From NCBI RefSeq assembly GCF_964058935.1, contig NZ_OZ060372.1, positions 434,001 to 498,000 of the forward strand: a stretch of DNA of 64,000 nt. The letters are read 5' to 3'. The notes beneath the pieces were generated by a model. It worked only from the letters and a program-made list of their open reading frames with translations, was not told the origin of the DNA and made no database searches. Both the position numbers and the translations under genes were made by a program. This DNA comes from Buchnera aphidicola (Pemphigus populi) (GTDB lineage Bacteria; Pseudomonadota; Gammaproteobacteria; Enterobacterales; Enterobacteriaceae). How positions within the stretch are numbered: position 1 is the stretch's first letter; every line of letters starts with the position of its first letter. Shown piece after piece: positions 32,989 through 44,182 of this stretch.

Positions 32989-34068
32989 ATGTTAAAAATA
33001 TTAAATTTCCTAAAACCAGGAGTTATTTTTGGTAATGATATTCAAAAGCTATTTCAATTAGCTAAAATAAAAAAATTTGCTATACCTGCAGTAAATTGTA
33101 TAGGAACGGATTCCATTAACTCTGTACTAGAAACAGCAGCTGAAATTCAAGGACCAGTAATTATACAATTCTCTCATGGTGGTTCATCTTTTATTTCTGG
33201 AAAAGGAATAAAAACAAAAAAAATGGAAGAAAAAGCTATAATAGGAGCTATTTCTGGAGCTCAACATGTACATTTAATGGCAAAGTATTACGGCATACCA
33301 GTTATTATACACACAGATCATTGTCATAAAGAAATATTACCGTGGATCAATGGTTTATTGAAATCAAGTAAAAGACATTTTAAAGAAACAGGAGTACCTC
33401 TTTTTTCATCTCATATGATCGATTTATCAAAAGAAAAAATAGAAACAAATTTAAATATATGTGCTAAATATCTAAAAATAATGAAAAAAATGAATATTTT
33501 TTTAGAAATAGAATTAGGTTGCACAGGAGGAGAAGAAGATGGAATTGATAATAGTCAACTACATAGTTCATCGTTATATACTCGTCCTGAAGAAGTTAAT
33601 TACGCTTACGAAATTTTACATTCTATCAGTCCAAATTTTACTATTGCAGCTTCTTTTGGAAATGTTCATGGTGTATACCAAACTGGAAATATTCAATTAA
33701 AACCCATTATTTTAAAAAAATCACAGGAATATATTAGTGAAAAACATCATTTACCACATAATTCCTTAAATTTTGTATTTCATGGTGGATCTGGATCATC
33801 TGAATTAGATATTAAACAATCTATCGAATATGGCGTAGTAAAAATGAATATTGATACTGATGTTCAATGGGCATCATGGAAAGGTATATTAGATTTTTAT
33901 AGAAAAAATCAAGGTTATTTACACAATCAATTGGGAAATCCTAACGGAAACAATAAACCAAACAAAAAATATTATGATCCACGAATCTGGATTAGAGAAT
34001 CTCAAATTTCTATGTCTAAATATTTAAAAAAAGTTTTCCAAAAGTTAAATGCCAGTTACACTTTATAA
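32989..34068 (+). CDS. fbaA: Fructose-bisphosphate aldolase, class II
   Basis: Zinc-dependent cleavage of fructose-1,6-bisphosphate in glycolysis. 359 residues as in E. coli. Zinc-ligand motifs: HTDHCHKEILPW near residue 108, ELGCTGGEEDG near residue 173, FGNVHGVY near residue 223, and VFHGGSGS near residue 263. The end (YLKKVFQKLNA) is typical. AGGAAA precedes ATG 32989. A compact terminator hairpin follows the stop. Confidence 0.97.
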   Translation: MLKILNFLKPGVIFGNDIQKLFQLAKIKKFAIPAVNCIGTDSINSVLETAAEIQGPVIIQFSHGGSSFISGKGIKTKKMEEKAIIGAISGAQHVHLMAKYYGIPVIIHTDHCHKEILPWINGLLKSSKRHFKETGVPLFSSHMIDLSKEKIETNLNICAKYLKIMKKMNIFLEIELGCTGGEEDGIDNSQLHSSSLYTRPEEVNYAYEILHSISPNFTIAASFGNVHGVYQTGNIQLKPIILKKSQEYISEKHHLPHNSLNFVFHGGSGSSELDIKQSIEYGVVKMNIDTDVQWASWKGILDFYRKNQGYLHNQLGNPNGNNKPNKKYYDPRIWIRESQISMSKYLKKVFQKLNASYTL

Positions 34069-34098
34069 CTATTTCCTAACTTAAAAAACAAAATTAGA

Positions 34099-34127
34099 GG
34101 AGAATAAATATATTCTCCCTGATTTTT
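34099..34127 (+). terminator. Rho-independent terminator behind fbaA
   Basis: An 8-base perfect stem (GGAGAATA at 34099-34106 with TATTCTCC at 34111-34118) and a 4-base loop, then five T at 34123-34127. It stands 30 bases after the fbaA stop and would end the pgk-fbaA transcript. Confidence 0.75.
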
Positions 34128-34179
34128 ATATTAATTAATAAAATTAATTAAATTTTTTACGTTATTTAAAAAATATTGA

Positions 34180-34208
34180 ATCACTTACAAGTGATATCCT
34201 ATATCACT
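34180..34208 (+). promoter_or_regulatory. Pair of mutually exclusive hairpins upstream of mscS
   Basis: Three related segments overlap: ATCACTT (34180-34186), AAGTGAT (34189-34195) and ATATCACT (34201-34208). The middle one can pair with either neighbour (7 pairs with a 2-base loop, or 8 pairs including flanking bases, 34190-34197, with a 3-base loop). This is attenuator-like in shape, but no leader peptide or T run follows directly. The rest of the fbaA-mscS gap, about 335 bases, shows nothing else. Confidence 0.3.
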
Positions 34209-34403
34209 AATATAGTATATACTTATATTCTTACTTTTTCTTGTTTTTTAAAAAAAAATAAAATATAATTTTTATTATAGTAAAAAATATTTAAAAATAT
34301 TTTAAATAATATTAAAAATATTCCGATATAAAAATATTATTCTATAATCTATATTATATATATACTGATATATTTAAAAAAAAGTAAACTAATAGGGATA
34401 AAG

Positions 34404-35270
34404 ATGGAAGACTTAAATGTAGTGAATGATATTAATCATGCTGGAAATTGGTTAATACAAAATCAGGAACTACTACTTGGATACATAATTAATCTTACTT
34501 CTGCTATTGTTATATTAATTGTAGGATTATTTGTGGCACGGATCATCGCTAATGGAGTTAATAAAGTTCTAATTACCCGAAATATTGACACAACTATTTC
34601 TGGTTTTCTTGCAGCCTTGGTCAGATATATTATAATGACATTCACCCTAATTGCAACATTAGGTTGTATCGGAGTACAAACTACATCAGTTATTGCTATA
34701 CTAGGTGCCGCAGGAATGGCTATAGGATTAGCTTTACAAGGATCTCTATCTAACTTTGCTGCAGGTGTTTTATTAGTAACGCTTAGGCCACTACGTACAG
34801 GAGAATACGTCGATTTAGGAAATGTGGCTGGGACAGTCACTAATGTACATATTTTTTACACTATGCTACGCACGCTAGATGGGAAAATAGCAGTTGTCCC
34901 AAATGGAAAAATTATATCTGGTAATATCATTAATTATTCCAGAGAACCTGCTAGAAGAAATGAATTTATTATTTTTGTCTCTTATGATTCTGATATTGAT
35001 TTAATCATCAAAATATTACATGAAGTTATTATTTCTGAAGATAGAGTATTAAAAGATCGAGGTATTGTTATTGGATTAAGCGAACTAGGACCTTCTTACC
35101 TTAAATTTATAGTAAGATGTTGGAGTAACACGGATGATTTAAATATAGTATATTGGGATTTAATGGCTCAATTTAAAAAGGCATTGGATAGTAATAATAT
35201 TACTGTACCATATCCTAAAATGGATATTCATGTTTACACAAAAACAAAATCTTTAAAAGTAAATTTTTAA
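34404..35270 (+). CDS. mscS: Small-conductance mechanosensitive channel
   Basis: A heptameric channel that opens under membrane tension and releases solutes on osmotic downshift. 288 residues (E. coli 286). The first two membrane helices lie at about residues 25-90; the pore helix TM3 is a Gly/Ala-rich stretch ([18 protein letters not shown]) near residue 98, followed by NFAAGVLLV; the cytoplasmic beta domain contains [16 protein letters not shown]. coli also has this gene behind fbaA. AGGGATAAAG precedes ATG 34404. Confidence 0.96.
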   Translation: MEDLNVVNDINHAGNWLIQNQELLLGYIINLTSAIVILIVGLFVARIIANGVNKVLITRNIDTTISGFLAALVRYIIMTFTLIATLGCIGVQTTSVIAILGAAGMAIGLALQGSLSNFAAGVLLVTLRPLRTGEYVDLGNVAGTVTNVHIFYTMLRTLDGKIAVVPNGKIISGNIINYSREPARRNEFIIFVSYDSDIDLIIKILHEVIISEDRVLKDRGIVIGLSELGPSYLKFIVRCWSNTDDLNIVYWDLMAQFKKALDSNNITVPYPKMDIHVYTKTKSLKVNF

Positions 35271-35364
35271 ATAATTATTCATCATTATATTACGCATTAC
35301 TAATCAATGTTAAAAAGAAAATAAAAATAATTTTTTAATTTAAAATTAACAAAATTGAGATATT

Positions 35365-38300
35365 ATGTTTTCAATATATAAATCTAATAGATTGGATATC
35401 CTGATCAATCAAGCATGTGATATTATTAAAAAGAACCCATTATCTGAACCTTTACAAAATGAAATTTTTTTGGTACAAAATATAGAAACTACCCAATGGA
35501 TTAAAATTTTTATAGCAAATAAATTAAAAATATCTGCTAATATTAAATTCTTTACAACATCGGATTTTATATGGAAATTATTTAAAATGATCGATCCAGA
35601 TGTTATATCTAAAAAAAAATATTACCACTCTAGTATTACATGGTACATAACAAAATTAATAGAAGAAAAAAAAATTACTGATTTTATTAATAAAAAAGAC
35701 TCTCAATTAAAAAAAATAATGTTTGCATCTTATTTATCTAAATTATTTAGAAAATATTTAGTTTACCGTCCCGATTTGATTAGTTCTTTAAGAAAAAAAA
35801 ATCAATATTTTAAAAAAAATAAAGAACAAACATGGCAAGAAAAATTATGGTATGAATTAATTCATAGTTACATTAAAAATTCAAAGTATTTTGATTTTTT
35901 AAATTTATCATCTATTTTGTTAAAAAAAATAGAAACTTCCAGAACTAAATTATCATTCATTCCATTCCGTTTTTTTATTTGTAATATCTCTGATATACCC
36001 ATATCTTATCTATCTTTATTATATTCTTTAAGTAAATATTATCAAATAAATTTATTAATGATCACCCCTTATATGAATCATGAATTTTTTATAAAAAAAG
36101 AAAAAAACAAAAAAAAGTCAAATATATATATAACTTCTAAAAAAAAATATTATAACTTATATGAACAATGTTATAAATTAAACATCATAGATCAAGTAAA
36201 TCCAATATTACTATCTTGCGGAGGTTATGGATATGAATATTCATATTTTTTACTTTCAATGCAAAATAAATATATTAATTGCTATACAAATACCTATAAA
36301 AATAACTTATTAAATTATATTCAAAAAAATATTTTACAGTCAATAAATAAAAAAAATAAAAATCAAGATAAAAATTTTACTAATAAAAAAATGATACTGA
36401 ATCCAAAAGATAATTCTATATCAATACATATTTGCTGTAATATACAAAGAGAAGTAGAAGTATTACACGATAATTTGTTAAGTCTATTTAATAAAAATTC
36501 TTCACTATTTCCAATAGATATTATTATTAAAACTTTTCGATTACCTTTATATGTTCCTTTTATTAAAAACGTATTTAATTCTGTACCTATTAAACACTAT
36601 ATTCCTTTTATCATTTTTAATGAAGTACCTGATCAGCACCATGAAATATTATCTATTTTAAAAAAACTATTTAATTTAGAAAAAAATAGACTATATAACA
36701 AAGAAATATTTGAGTTATTACAATCAAACATATTAGCAAAAAAATTCCATATTGATAAGAAAGATATTCCAATCTTATTCAATTTAATATATAAATCAGG
36801 AATTCGATGGGGTATAGATGAAGAACATATGAATAATCTATTATTACCAACCAATGTCCAACATACTTGGGAACATGGTATAAAAAGAATAATGTTAGGT
36901 TATGCAACTAATCACCAAGAATCATCTTGGAATGATACCGTGCCATATAATATAAATAATAAATCAAATATTAAAGTAATATGCAAAATTATATACTTAA
37001 TAAAAATACTACATAAATGGAAAAAAAAATTGTCAACATGTAAATTGCTTAAAACATGGTTACCTTTATGTCGTAAATTAATAGATGATTTCTTTTATAT
37101 AAATTCTGACACTGAAAATATATTAGATAAAATTGAGAAAATATGGGTAAAAATTATTCATACTGGAATGAAATCAAATTATAAAAAAAAATTCCTATTT
37201 CAGTATTGCGTAATAAACTTTTTTCTCATGAGTTTCATTTAAACAATAATTGTAAAAAATTATTTTCCGGACCAGTTATTTTCTCAAAATTTTCTGTATT
37301 ACCCACAATACCTTTTAAAGTTGTGTATATTCTTGGGTTTAATCATGATAATTTTCCAAAAAAAACAATATCACAAGAAATAAATTTAATACAAAAAAAA
37401 CCAAGAATATGTGATCCTAATATTCATAATCAAGACCGATATTTATTCTTAGAAATATTGCTATCTGTAAAAGAATATTTATATATTAGTTATATAGGAG
37501 ATACTATTGATTTTCCTTCAGTTAATTATCCATCTATTATATTAGATGAATTAATCAATTATATCACTCAAAATTTTTATGTCCCATCAAAAAAAAGTAA
37601 GAGTTCAGATAAAAACTCAAAAAATATCATTTCACATTTATGCTTCTTGCATACAAAAACAGCTTTTGACAGAAAAAATTTTATTAAAAATGATCGTTAT
37701 CAAAGCTTTGATACAGAATGGTTAAAAATAGCTAACTCAAAAAAAAATATATCATCGACATTTATACAACCGCTACTACCTAAAACAAAAAAAAATATAA
37801 ATTTTAAAGAACTTATATCCTTTTGGAAAAATCCCATTCATTATTTTTTTAAAAATAGATTAAACATTAATTTAAACTTGAAAAAATTAAAAATGACAGA
37901 AGATTTTATACCTAATTCTTTAAATCGTTATAAAATAAGATTACATATACTTAAAAAAATAATTAATAATGAAGACATTTCTAATATTTTTAAATATTTT
38001 ACTAATATTGGATTATTGCCATATAATAATTTTAGTTTAGCCTTTTTAGAACAGCAAAAAAAAGAAATTATACCTTTAGCAAAAAAGATATCTATAATCC
38101 ATCAATTATCTAGCATGAAAAAAAATTTTCATATTAAGATAAACGATTATTACCTAAAAGGTAGTCTACAAAATATTTATGAAATTGGATTATTGCGCTG
38201 GAAACCTAAAATTCTTAATTTCAATGATAGCATATTATTATGGTTAGAACACCTACTCTATTGTTTTCTAGGCGGAAAAGAAAAAAGTATAATGTTAGGT

Positions 38301-38669
38301 ATCAATAATAGTAAATGGAATTTTAATCCTCTAGATAAAGAAGAATCTTATCATTATATTAAAAAATATATATCTGGATACATACAGGGATTACAACAAC
38401 CTTTATTACTAATCACCTCAGGTATGAATTGGATAAATATAGTATATGACAAAATAAATAAAAAAATGACAACAAATGATATTATAAAAAATAAAGGATA
38501 TAAAAAATTACTCAGTACATGGCATGGTAATCAATATTATATTGGAGAAAAAAACGACCCCTATATAAAAAAAATAATTCCAGTACTAAATAAAAATTAT
38601 ATTGATAAAATATGCCGTACATCAAAATATTGGTTAACATCCATATTAAATCATCAATCAATTAACTAA
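35365..38669 (+). pseudogene. recC: Exodeoxyribonuclease V gamma chain, one poly(A) frameshift (pseudogene or slippage-rescued)
   Basis: RecC is the scaffold and Chi-reading subunit of RecBCD. The first frame (35365-37242) matches the N-terminal half; the frame break is in a run of nine A (37183-37191). One extra A leads into IPISVLRNKLFSHEF, which aligns with E. coli IPLSLLRDELAQRL, then PTIPFKVVYILGFNHDNFP and DRYLFLEILLSVKEYLYISYIGD, ending at 38669. The repaired length is 1101 residues (E. coli 1122). The C-terminal half is too well conserved for an old pseudogene. recB and recD follow in order; ptrA, between recC and recB in E. coli, is lost. Confidence 0.88.
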
Positions 38670-38742
38670 ATTTCAATACATCATACATAAAATATATGAA
38701 TATCATTCATATTTATTAATAAAAAAATTAATTAATTTTAAA

Positions 38743-41700
38743 ATGAATAACATAAAAAAAATAGACATATTTAATATATCTTTACATGGAAGAAAAATAA
38801 TCGAGGCTTCTGCAGGAACAGGTAAAACATTTACTATAATTATTTTATATCTAAGATTACTGTTAGGAATAGATAATAACCCACTATATACACGTACTTT
38901 CTCAGTAAAAGAAATTTTAATCGTAACATTTACAAAAACTATGCAATCAGAACTAAGAGAAAGAATAAAAAAAAATATTTACAATTTTCGTATAGATTGC
39001 ATAAAAGAACACAGTAAAGATCCTATCTTTAACATTCTTATATCTCAAATTACTAATTTAAAACATGCTATTCTATTATTATTACAAGCCGAAAATCAAA
39101 TAGATCAAGCATCTATTTTTACAATTCATGGTTTTTGTAACCATATTTTACATGTACATGAATATTGTTCTGATATTTTGCTAAAAAAAAATATTATAGA
39201 GGACATATATCCTTTATATTATCAAGTTACATGCGATTTTTGGAGAAAACAAAGTAATTTACTATCTAAACAAACTGCAAAAATTATTTTTCAGTATTGG
39301 AGTACTCCTGAATTACTATTAAAAGATATTTTTTCAATATTGCAACTTTCTCCTAAAATTATTAAACCCACATTAAGAAAAAAAATCAAAATTGACGAAT
39401 ATCATGAAGAATTAATAAAAATTATTAACACATTTAAACAAAAATGGTTGAAAAAAAAGGAAAATATTCCATATTTAATAAATAATTCTAATATTAATAA
39501 ACGAATATATCATAAAAATAATATATTCAGATGGATAAATAAAATCACTTTTTGGGCAAATAATAATACAGAAAATTACTTGGTACCAACTGAATTAAAA
39601 TACTTTAAACAAAGTTATTTATGTGAAAAAACAAAAACTGGAATAATTCCTAAAGATATTCTATTTAATAATATTGATACTTTTTTGAAAATTAAATTTT
39701 CACTTAAAGAAATTTTCTTATTTCATGCATTAAGTGATATTCCAAAAATGTTAAAAAAAGAGAAAAAAAAACAAGAATGTTTAGAATTTGACGATTTATT
39801 AAAATTACTTATAAATACATTAAAGATAAATAATTTATCTAAAAAAATATGTAAAAAATATCCAGTAGCACTAATAGATGAATTTCAAGATACCAATAAT
39901 CTACAATATGATATTTTTAAGAAAATTTATAAAACAAAATACAATAATAATCTATTAGTACTAATTGGAGATCCAAAACAATCTATTTATAGTTTTCGTG
40001 GAGCTAGTATATTTACTTATCTTAAAGCTAAAAATGATATTAAAGAACAGTACTTTCTTAATCAAAATTGGCGTGCTTCTCATGATATGAATCACAGCAT
40101 TAATTTGCTCTTCACTCAAAATAAAAATCCATTTTATTTACCTCAAATTAAATTTGAACCAACATATTCTAGTAATAAAAACATAAAATTTGAAATTAAT
40201 GGTAAAAATCAATCTGCATTACGATTTTTTTTAAAAAAAGGAGAAAATATATGTATTGATAAATATCAAAAATGGATTGCAAAACAATGTGCACAATCTA
40301 TAGCTTACTGGTTAGATAATGGACGTAAAGGTCAAGCAGTAATTAAAAAAGACAATAAAGTTGTTTCATTACAAGCTAAAGACATTACTATTCTTGTAAG
40401 GAATAAAAATGAATCAGAAATAATAAAAAAAGAATTAAAAAATGTAAATATTAATTCTTATTATTATTCTAATAAAACAAGTATCTTTCATACCATAGAA
40501 GCAAAAGAAGTACTGTGGATATTACAATCCATTTTGGATCCAAATAATGAAAAATTATTAAAAAAAGCCATGTCTACTAATATATTAGGATATAACATTA
40601 ATGATATCGATAATTTAAATAAAAAATATGAATATTGGGCTAAGTTAATAAAAGAATTTAATCAATACATAACAATTTGGCAAGAAAAAGGTATTTTTAA
40701 TATGATAAAAAATATTATCATTGATTACGATCATAAAAAAAAATATGATTTATATAAAAAAAATCAATATAATATTATTTTAATACTACAGTTATCTGAA
40801 TTACTACAAGAAAAATCTAGATCTATAACAACACTTCATGCGTTGGTTTTTTGGTTAGAAAATAAAATATTATATTCTGATGATCAATCAAAAAAAAATT
40901 ATACCAGATCATATTATGATCTAGATTCTATAAAAATTGTTACTTTTTATAAATCAAAAGGATTAGAATATAATATTACATGGATACCCTTTTCTACTTA
41001 TTTTTTAAAACCGAAATATTACTTATATCATAGTAAAGATAAATTAAAAACAATACTTAATTTCAATATAAATAGTCAAAAATTAAAAAAAGCACAAATA
41101 GAATATTTATCGGAAGATATAAGATTATTATACGTTGCACTAACTCGATCTATACTACACTGTAGTATAGGAATTGCTCAAATAAAAAAAAAAAATAACT
41201 TTACAGATTTACAAAATAGTGCACTAGAATATATTATTCAGTCAGGAAATCTATGTCATACTAAAAAATTAGAAACTTCGCTAAAAAAATTAAGTATAAA
41301 TAAATGCATAGAATTAATTCATAAAGATCAAGATAATAAAAAATTTACATTTGCGAAAAAAAAACATAAAAACATTTTTACTCTTCATATCAATAGAAAA
41401 ATAAATAATAATTGGTCAATTACCAGTTATTCTGCATTAAAAAAAATACAAATATCAAAAAAAGAAGATAAAATTTTACCTGAAAATTTTTTAATAAAAA
41501 AAAATGCGTTGCTTAATGAACCATTTTATACCACTCATAGTTTTCCTAAGGGAAAAAAGTACGGGATTTTTTTACATAATATTCTTAAAAAATGTAATTT
41601 TAAAAAAAATATAGATAAAATATGGTTAGATAAAGAACTAAATAAAATTAATTTAAGTAATAAATGGTTATTAATATTAGAAAAATGGATAATAAAAATT

Positions 41701-42228
41701 CTTAATACTCCATTAATTGATGATAAATGTAGTTTAGCTAAATTAAATATAAAAAAATATATTAAAGAACTAGAATTTTACCTATCAATTAAAAATACTA
41801 TTATAGATACTAAAATAAATTCACTGATAAAATACTATGATTCTATTTCCAACAAATCTCCCGCTTTACATTTTAATCCTATTACAGGTATGTTAACAGG
41901 ATCTATTGATTTAGTCTTTTATTGGAAAGGAAAATATTATTTTATAGATTATAAATCTAATTGGTTAGGTAATTCTAATCATTCTTATGATATAAAAAAA
42001 ATAAAATATCATATGATAAAAAATCGATATGACATACAATACCAATTGTATTGTTTAGCATTACATCGATACTTGCAACAAAAAATTAAACACTATCGAT
42101 ATGACTTACATTTTGGAGGAACATTTTTTTGGTTTTTACGAGCAATTGATAATCATAGTAAAAATAACGGAATATTTTTTACTCTTCCTAAAAAAAAACT
42201 TATTAAAAAATTAGACGAAATGTTTTAA
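38743..42228 (+). CDS. recB: Exodeoxyribonuclease V beta chain (helicase-nuclease)
   Basis: 1161 residues (E. coli 1180), uninterrupted. N-terminal SF1 helicase: Walker A EASAGTGKTFTI near residue 23, VTFTKTMQSELRERI, ALIDEFQDTNNLQYDIF near residue 380, GDPKQSIYSFRGA, and the later motif LLYVALTRS. The C-terminal nuclease keeps its metal ligands in TGSIDLVFYWKGKYYFIDYKSN (Asp, Asp, Lys). It carries a run of twelve A (41184-41195) that at present preserves the frame. In the absence of RecA, usual in Buchnera, RecBCD would act as a nuclease rather than in recombination; recA is not in this window. Confidence 0.95.
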   Translation: MNNIKKIDIFNISLHGRKIIEASAGTGKTFTIIILYLRLLLGIDNNPLYTRTFSVKEILIVTFTKTMQSELRERIKKNIYNFRIDCIKEHSKDPIFNILISQITNLKHAILLLLQAENQIDQASIFTIHGFCNHILHVHEYCSDILLKKNIIEDIYPLYYQVTCDFWRKQSNLLSKQTAKIIFQYWSTPELLLKDIFSILQLSPKIIKPTLRKKIKIDEYHEELIKIINTFKQKWLKKKENIPYLINNSNINKRIYHKNNIFRWINKITFWANNNTENYLVPTELKYFKQSYLCEKTKTGIIPKDILFNNIDTFLKIKFSLKEIFLFHALSDIPKMLKKEKKKQECLEFDDLLKLLINTLKINNLSKKICKKYPVALIDEFQDTNNLQYDIFKKIYKTKYNNNLLVLIGDPKQSIYSFRGASIFTYLKAKNDIKEQYFLNQNWRASHDMNHSINLLFTQNKNPFYLPQIKFEPTYSSNKNIKFEINGKNQSALRFFLKKGENICIDKYQKWIAKQCAQSIAYWLDNGRKGQAVIKKDNKVVSLQAKDITILVRNKNESEIIKKELKNVNINSYYYSNKTSIFHTIEAKEVLWILQSILDPNNEKLLKKAMSTNILGYNINDIDNLNKKYEYWAKLIKEFNQYITIWQEKGIFNMIKNIIIDYDHKKKYDLYKKNQYNIILILQLSELLQEKSRSITTLHALVFWLENKILYSDDQSKKNYTRSYYDLDSIKIVTFYKSKGLEYNITWIPFSTYFLKPKYYLYHSKDKLKTILNFNINSQKLKKAQIEYLSEDIRLLYVALTRSILHCSIGIAQIKKKNNFTDLQNSALEYIIQSGNLCHTKKLETSLKKLSINKCIELIHKDQDNKKFTFAKKKHKNIFTLHINRKINNNWSITSYSALKKIQISKKEDKILPENFLIKKNALLNEPFYTTHSFPKGKKYGIFLHNILKKCNFKKNIDKIWLDKELNKINLSNKWLLILEKWIIKILNTPLIDDKCSLAKLNIKKYIKELEFYLSIKNTIIDTKINSLIKYYDSISNKSPALHFNPITGMLTGSIDLVFYWKGKYYFIDYKSNWLGNSNHSYDIKKIKYHMIKNRYDIQYQLYCLALHRYLQQKIKHYRYDLHFGGTFFWFLRAIDNHSKNNGIFFTLPKKKLIKKLDEMF

Positions 42229-42255
42229 TAAATATGTATTAATAAAGAAATATTT

Positions 42256-44090
42256 ATGAAAATGATTACTTTACTAAAAAAAGCATTAAAAAAAAAATGA
42301 TTAATGATATTGATTTTTATTTTGGTACTTATATAGCCACTGAAAAAGAACCAACACTAATGTTAGTAGCCACTTGCGTTAGCTATAGCGTTGGTTGTGG
42401 TCATGTATGCTTACCAATATTAAATATTAAAAAAAAACTTGTATTCCCGAAAAAAGAAAAAAAACTAATAAATGAACTATGGAATTTAGCAGGAAACTTT
42501 AAAAACTTAACTAGTATATTGCTTAATAGCAATATAGTTGGTTACAATAATAATTTAAAACCTTTAGTTTTGTCTAAAAATAATTTATATTTAAATTATT
42601 TATGGCAAGCTGAAAAAAAAGTATTTGAGTTTATATCGAATAATAAAAAAGAAAAATTAAATATTATATTTTTAAAAAAAATATTGAAATCATTGTTCCA
42701 TAAAGATAATGATTATTATCAAAAAATTTCTGTAGCTATGACTATGATATGGAAAATAATTTTTATAATTGGAGGACCGGGAACAGGAAAAACCACTGTT
42801 ATTGCGAAAATACTATTAGCATTAATACGTATATCTGAAAAAAAAATCAAAATAAAACTTACGGCTCCAACAGGAAAAGCTGCATCACGCTTAACTGAGT
42901 CTTTAACATATGCTTTAAAAAAAATTCAATTAAATGAATTAGAAAAAAAAATATTACCAAAAGAAGCTATTACTTTACATTCTCTATTAGGTATTACAGA
43001 AAAAAATAAAAAACCATTTTTTAATATTAAAAACATGTTAAACATAGATGTATTAATTATAGATGAATCTTCTATGATAGATTTATTACTTATAGAAACA
43101 CTAATTAATGCATTACCTAAAAATACTAAAGTAATTTTTTTAGGAGATGTCAATCAACTACCTTCAATTGAACCTGGATGTTTTTTAAAAGACATATATT
43201 TTAATCATCATCATGCTTATAGCCACAGTACCGCAAAAATATTAACAAATATTACCGGATGTAAAATTAATACAATAAAATATCTATCAAATACTATTCT
43301 TAATGATAGTATCTGTATTTTAAAAAAAAAATATAGATTTCATGATAAATCAGATATTGCTCAATTAGAAGAAGATCTAAATACAAATCAATTAAATGTT
43401 ATTAAAAAAATATTTTTTAATCAGTACAAAAATATTACTCAGTATCAAATTAATAATAATGATGATTATCATCATATGATAATAAAAATTGTACAAGAAT
43501 ATAGTAAATATTTAAATTTAATAAAAAAAAACACACATCCGAAAAATATAATTAAAAAATTTAAAGAATATCGTGTGCTTTGCGCTATTAAAAATGGAAT
43601 ATATGGTATTAAAAAAATTAATACACACATAGAAAAAGAAATGGAAAAAATGAATCTCATTCAATCTTATCAAATTAATAATAATACTTGGTATATCGGA
43701 AAACCTATTATGATTACTAAAAATAACAAATCTTTAAAGTTATTAAATGGTGATATAGGTATAACTTTATTAGATAATAAAAAAAAATTAAAAATTTTTT
43801 TTCTATCTTCCTATAATATTATTAAAATAATACCTATTGAACTTATTTCTGAATATGAAACAACTTGGGCAATGACAATTCATAAAGCACAGGGATCTGA
43901 ATTTACACATACAGTATTAATTTTACCAAATAAAGATTATGCTATCTTAACAAAAGAATTACTCTATACAGCTATAACAAGAGCATGTAATAAATTAACT
44001 ATTTATGCTGAAAAAAAAATATTACTAAAAATAATGAAAAAAACAAATATAAGATATAGCGGATTAAATACTTATTTATCACCATTATAA
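42256..44090 (+). pseudogene. recD: Exodeoxyribonuclease V alpha chain, poly(A) frameshift in the leader
   Basis: The 5'-3' helicase subunit of RecBCD. The continuous frame starts at ATG 42297, but the family N-terminus lies upstream: ATG 42256 gives MKMITLLKKALKKK, which aligns with the E. coli start, and stops at 42300 behind a run of ten A (42288-42297). One extra A joins it to MINDIDFYFGTY for 611 residues (E. coli 608). The rest is intact: Walker A GGPGTGKTTVIAK, VLIIDESSMIDL, LGDVNQLPSIEPG, TWAMTIHKAQGSEF and LYTAITRA. Starting at 42297 would cost only 14 residues, so the protein may work without rescue. Confidence 0.88.
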
Positions 44091-44182
44091 AGATACATTT
44101 ATAAAATGATATATCTTAATTTATTTTATTTATTAAAAATAAATAAATATTTATTTTAAGTATTTTTGAAAAACGGAAAACA

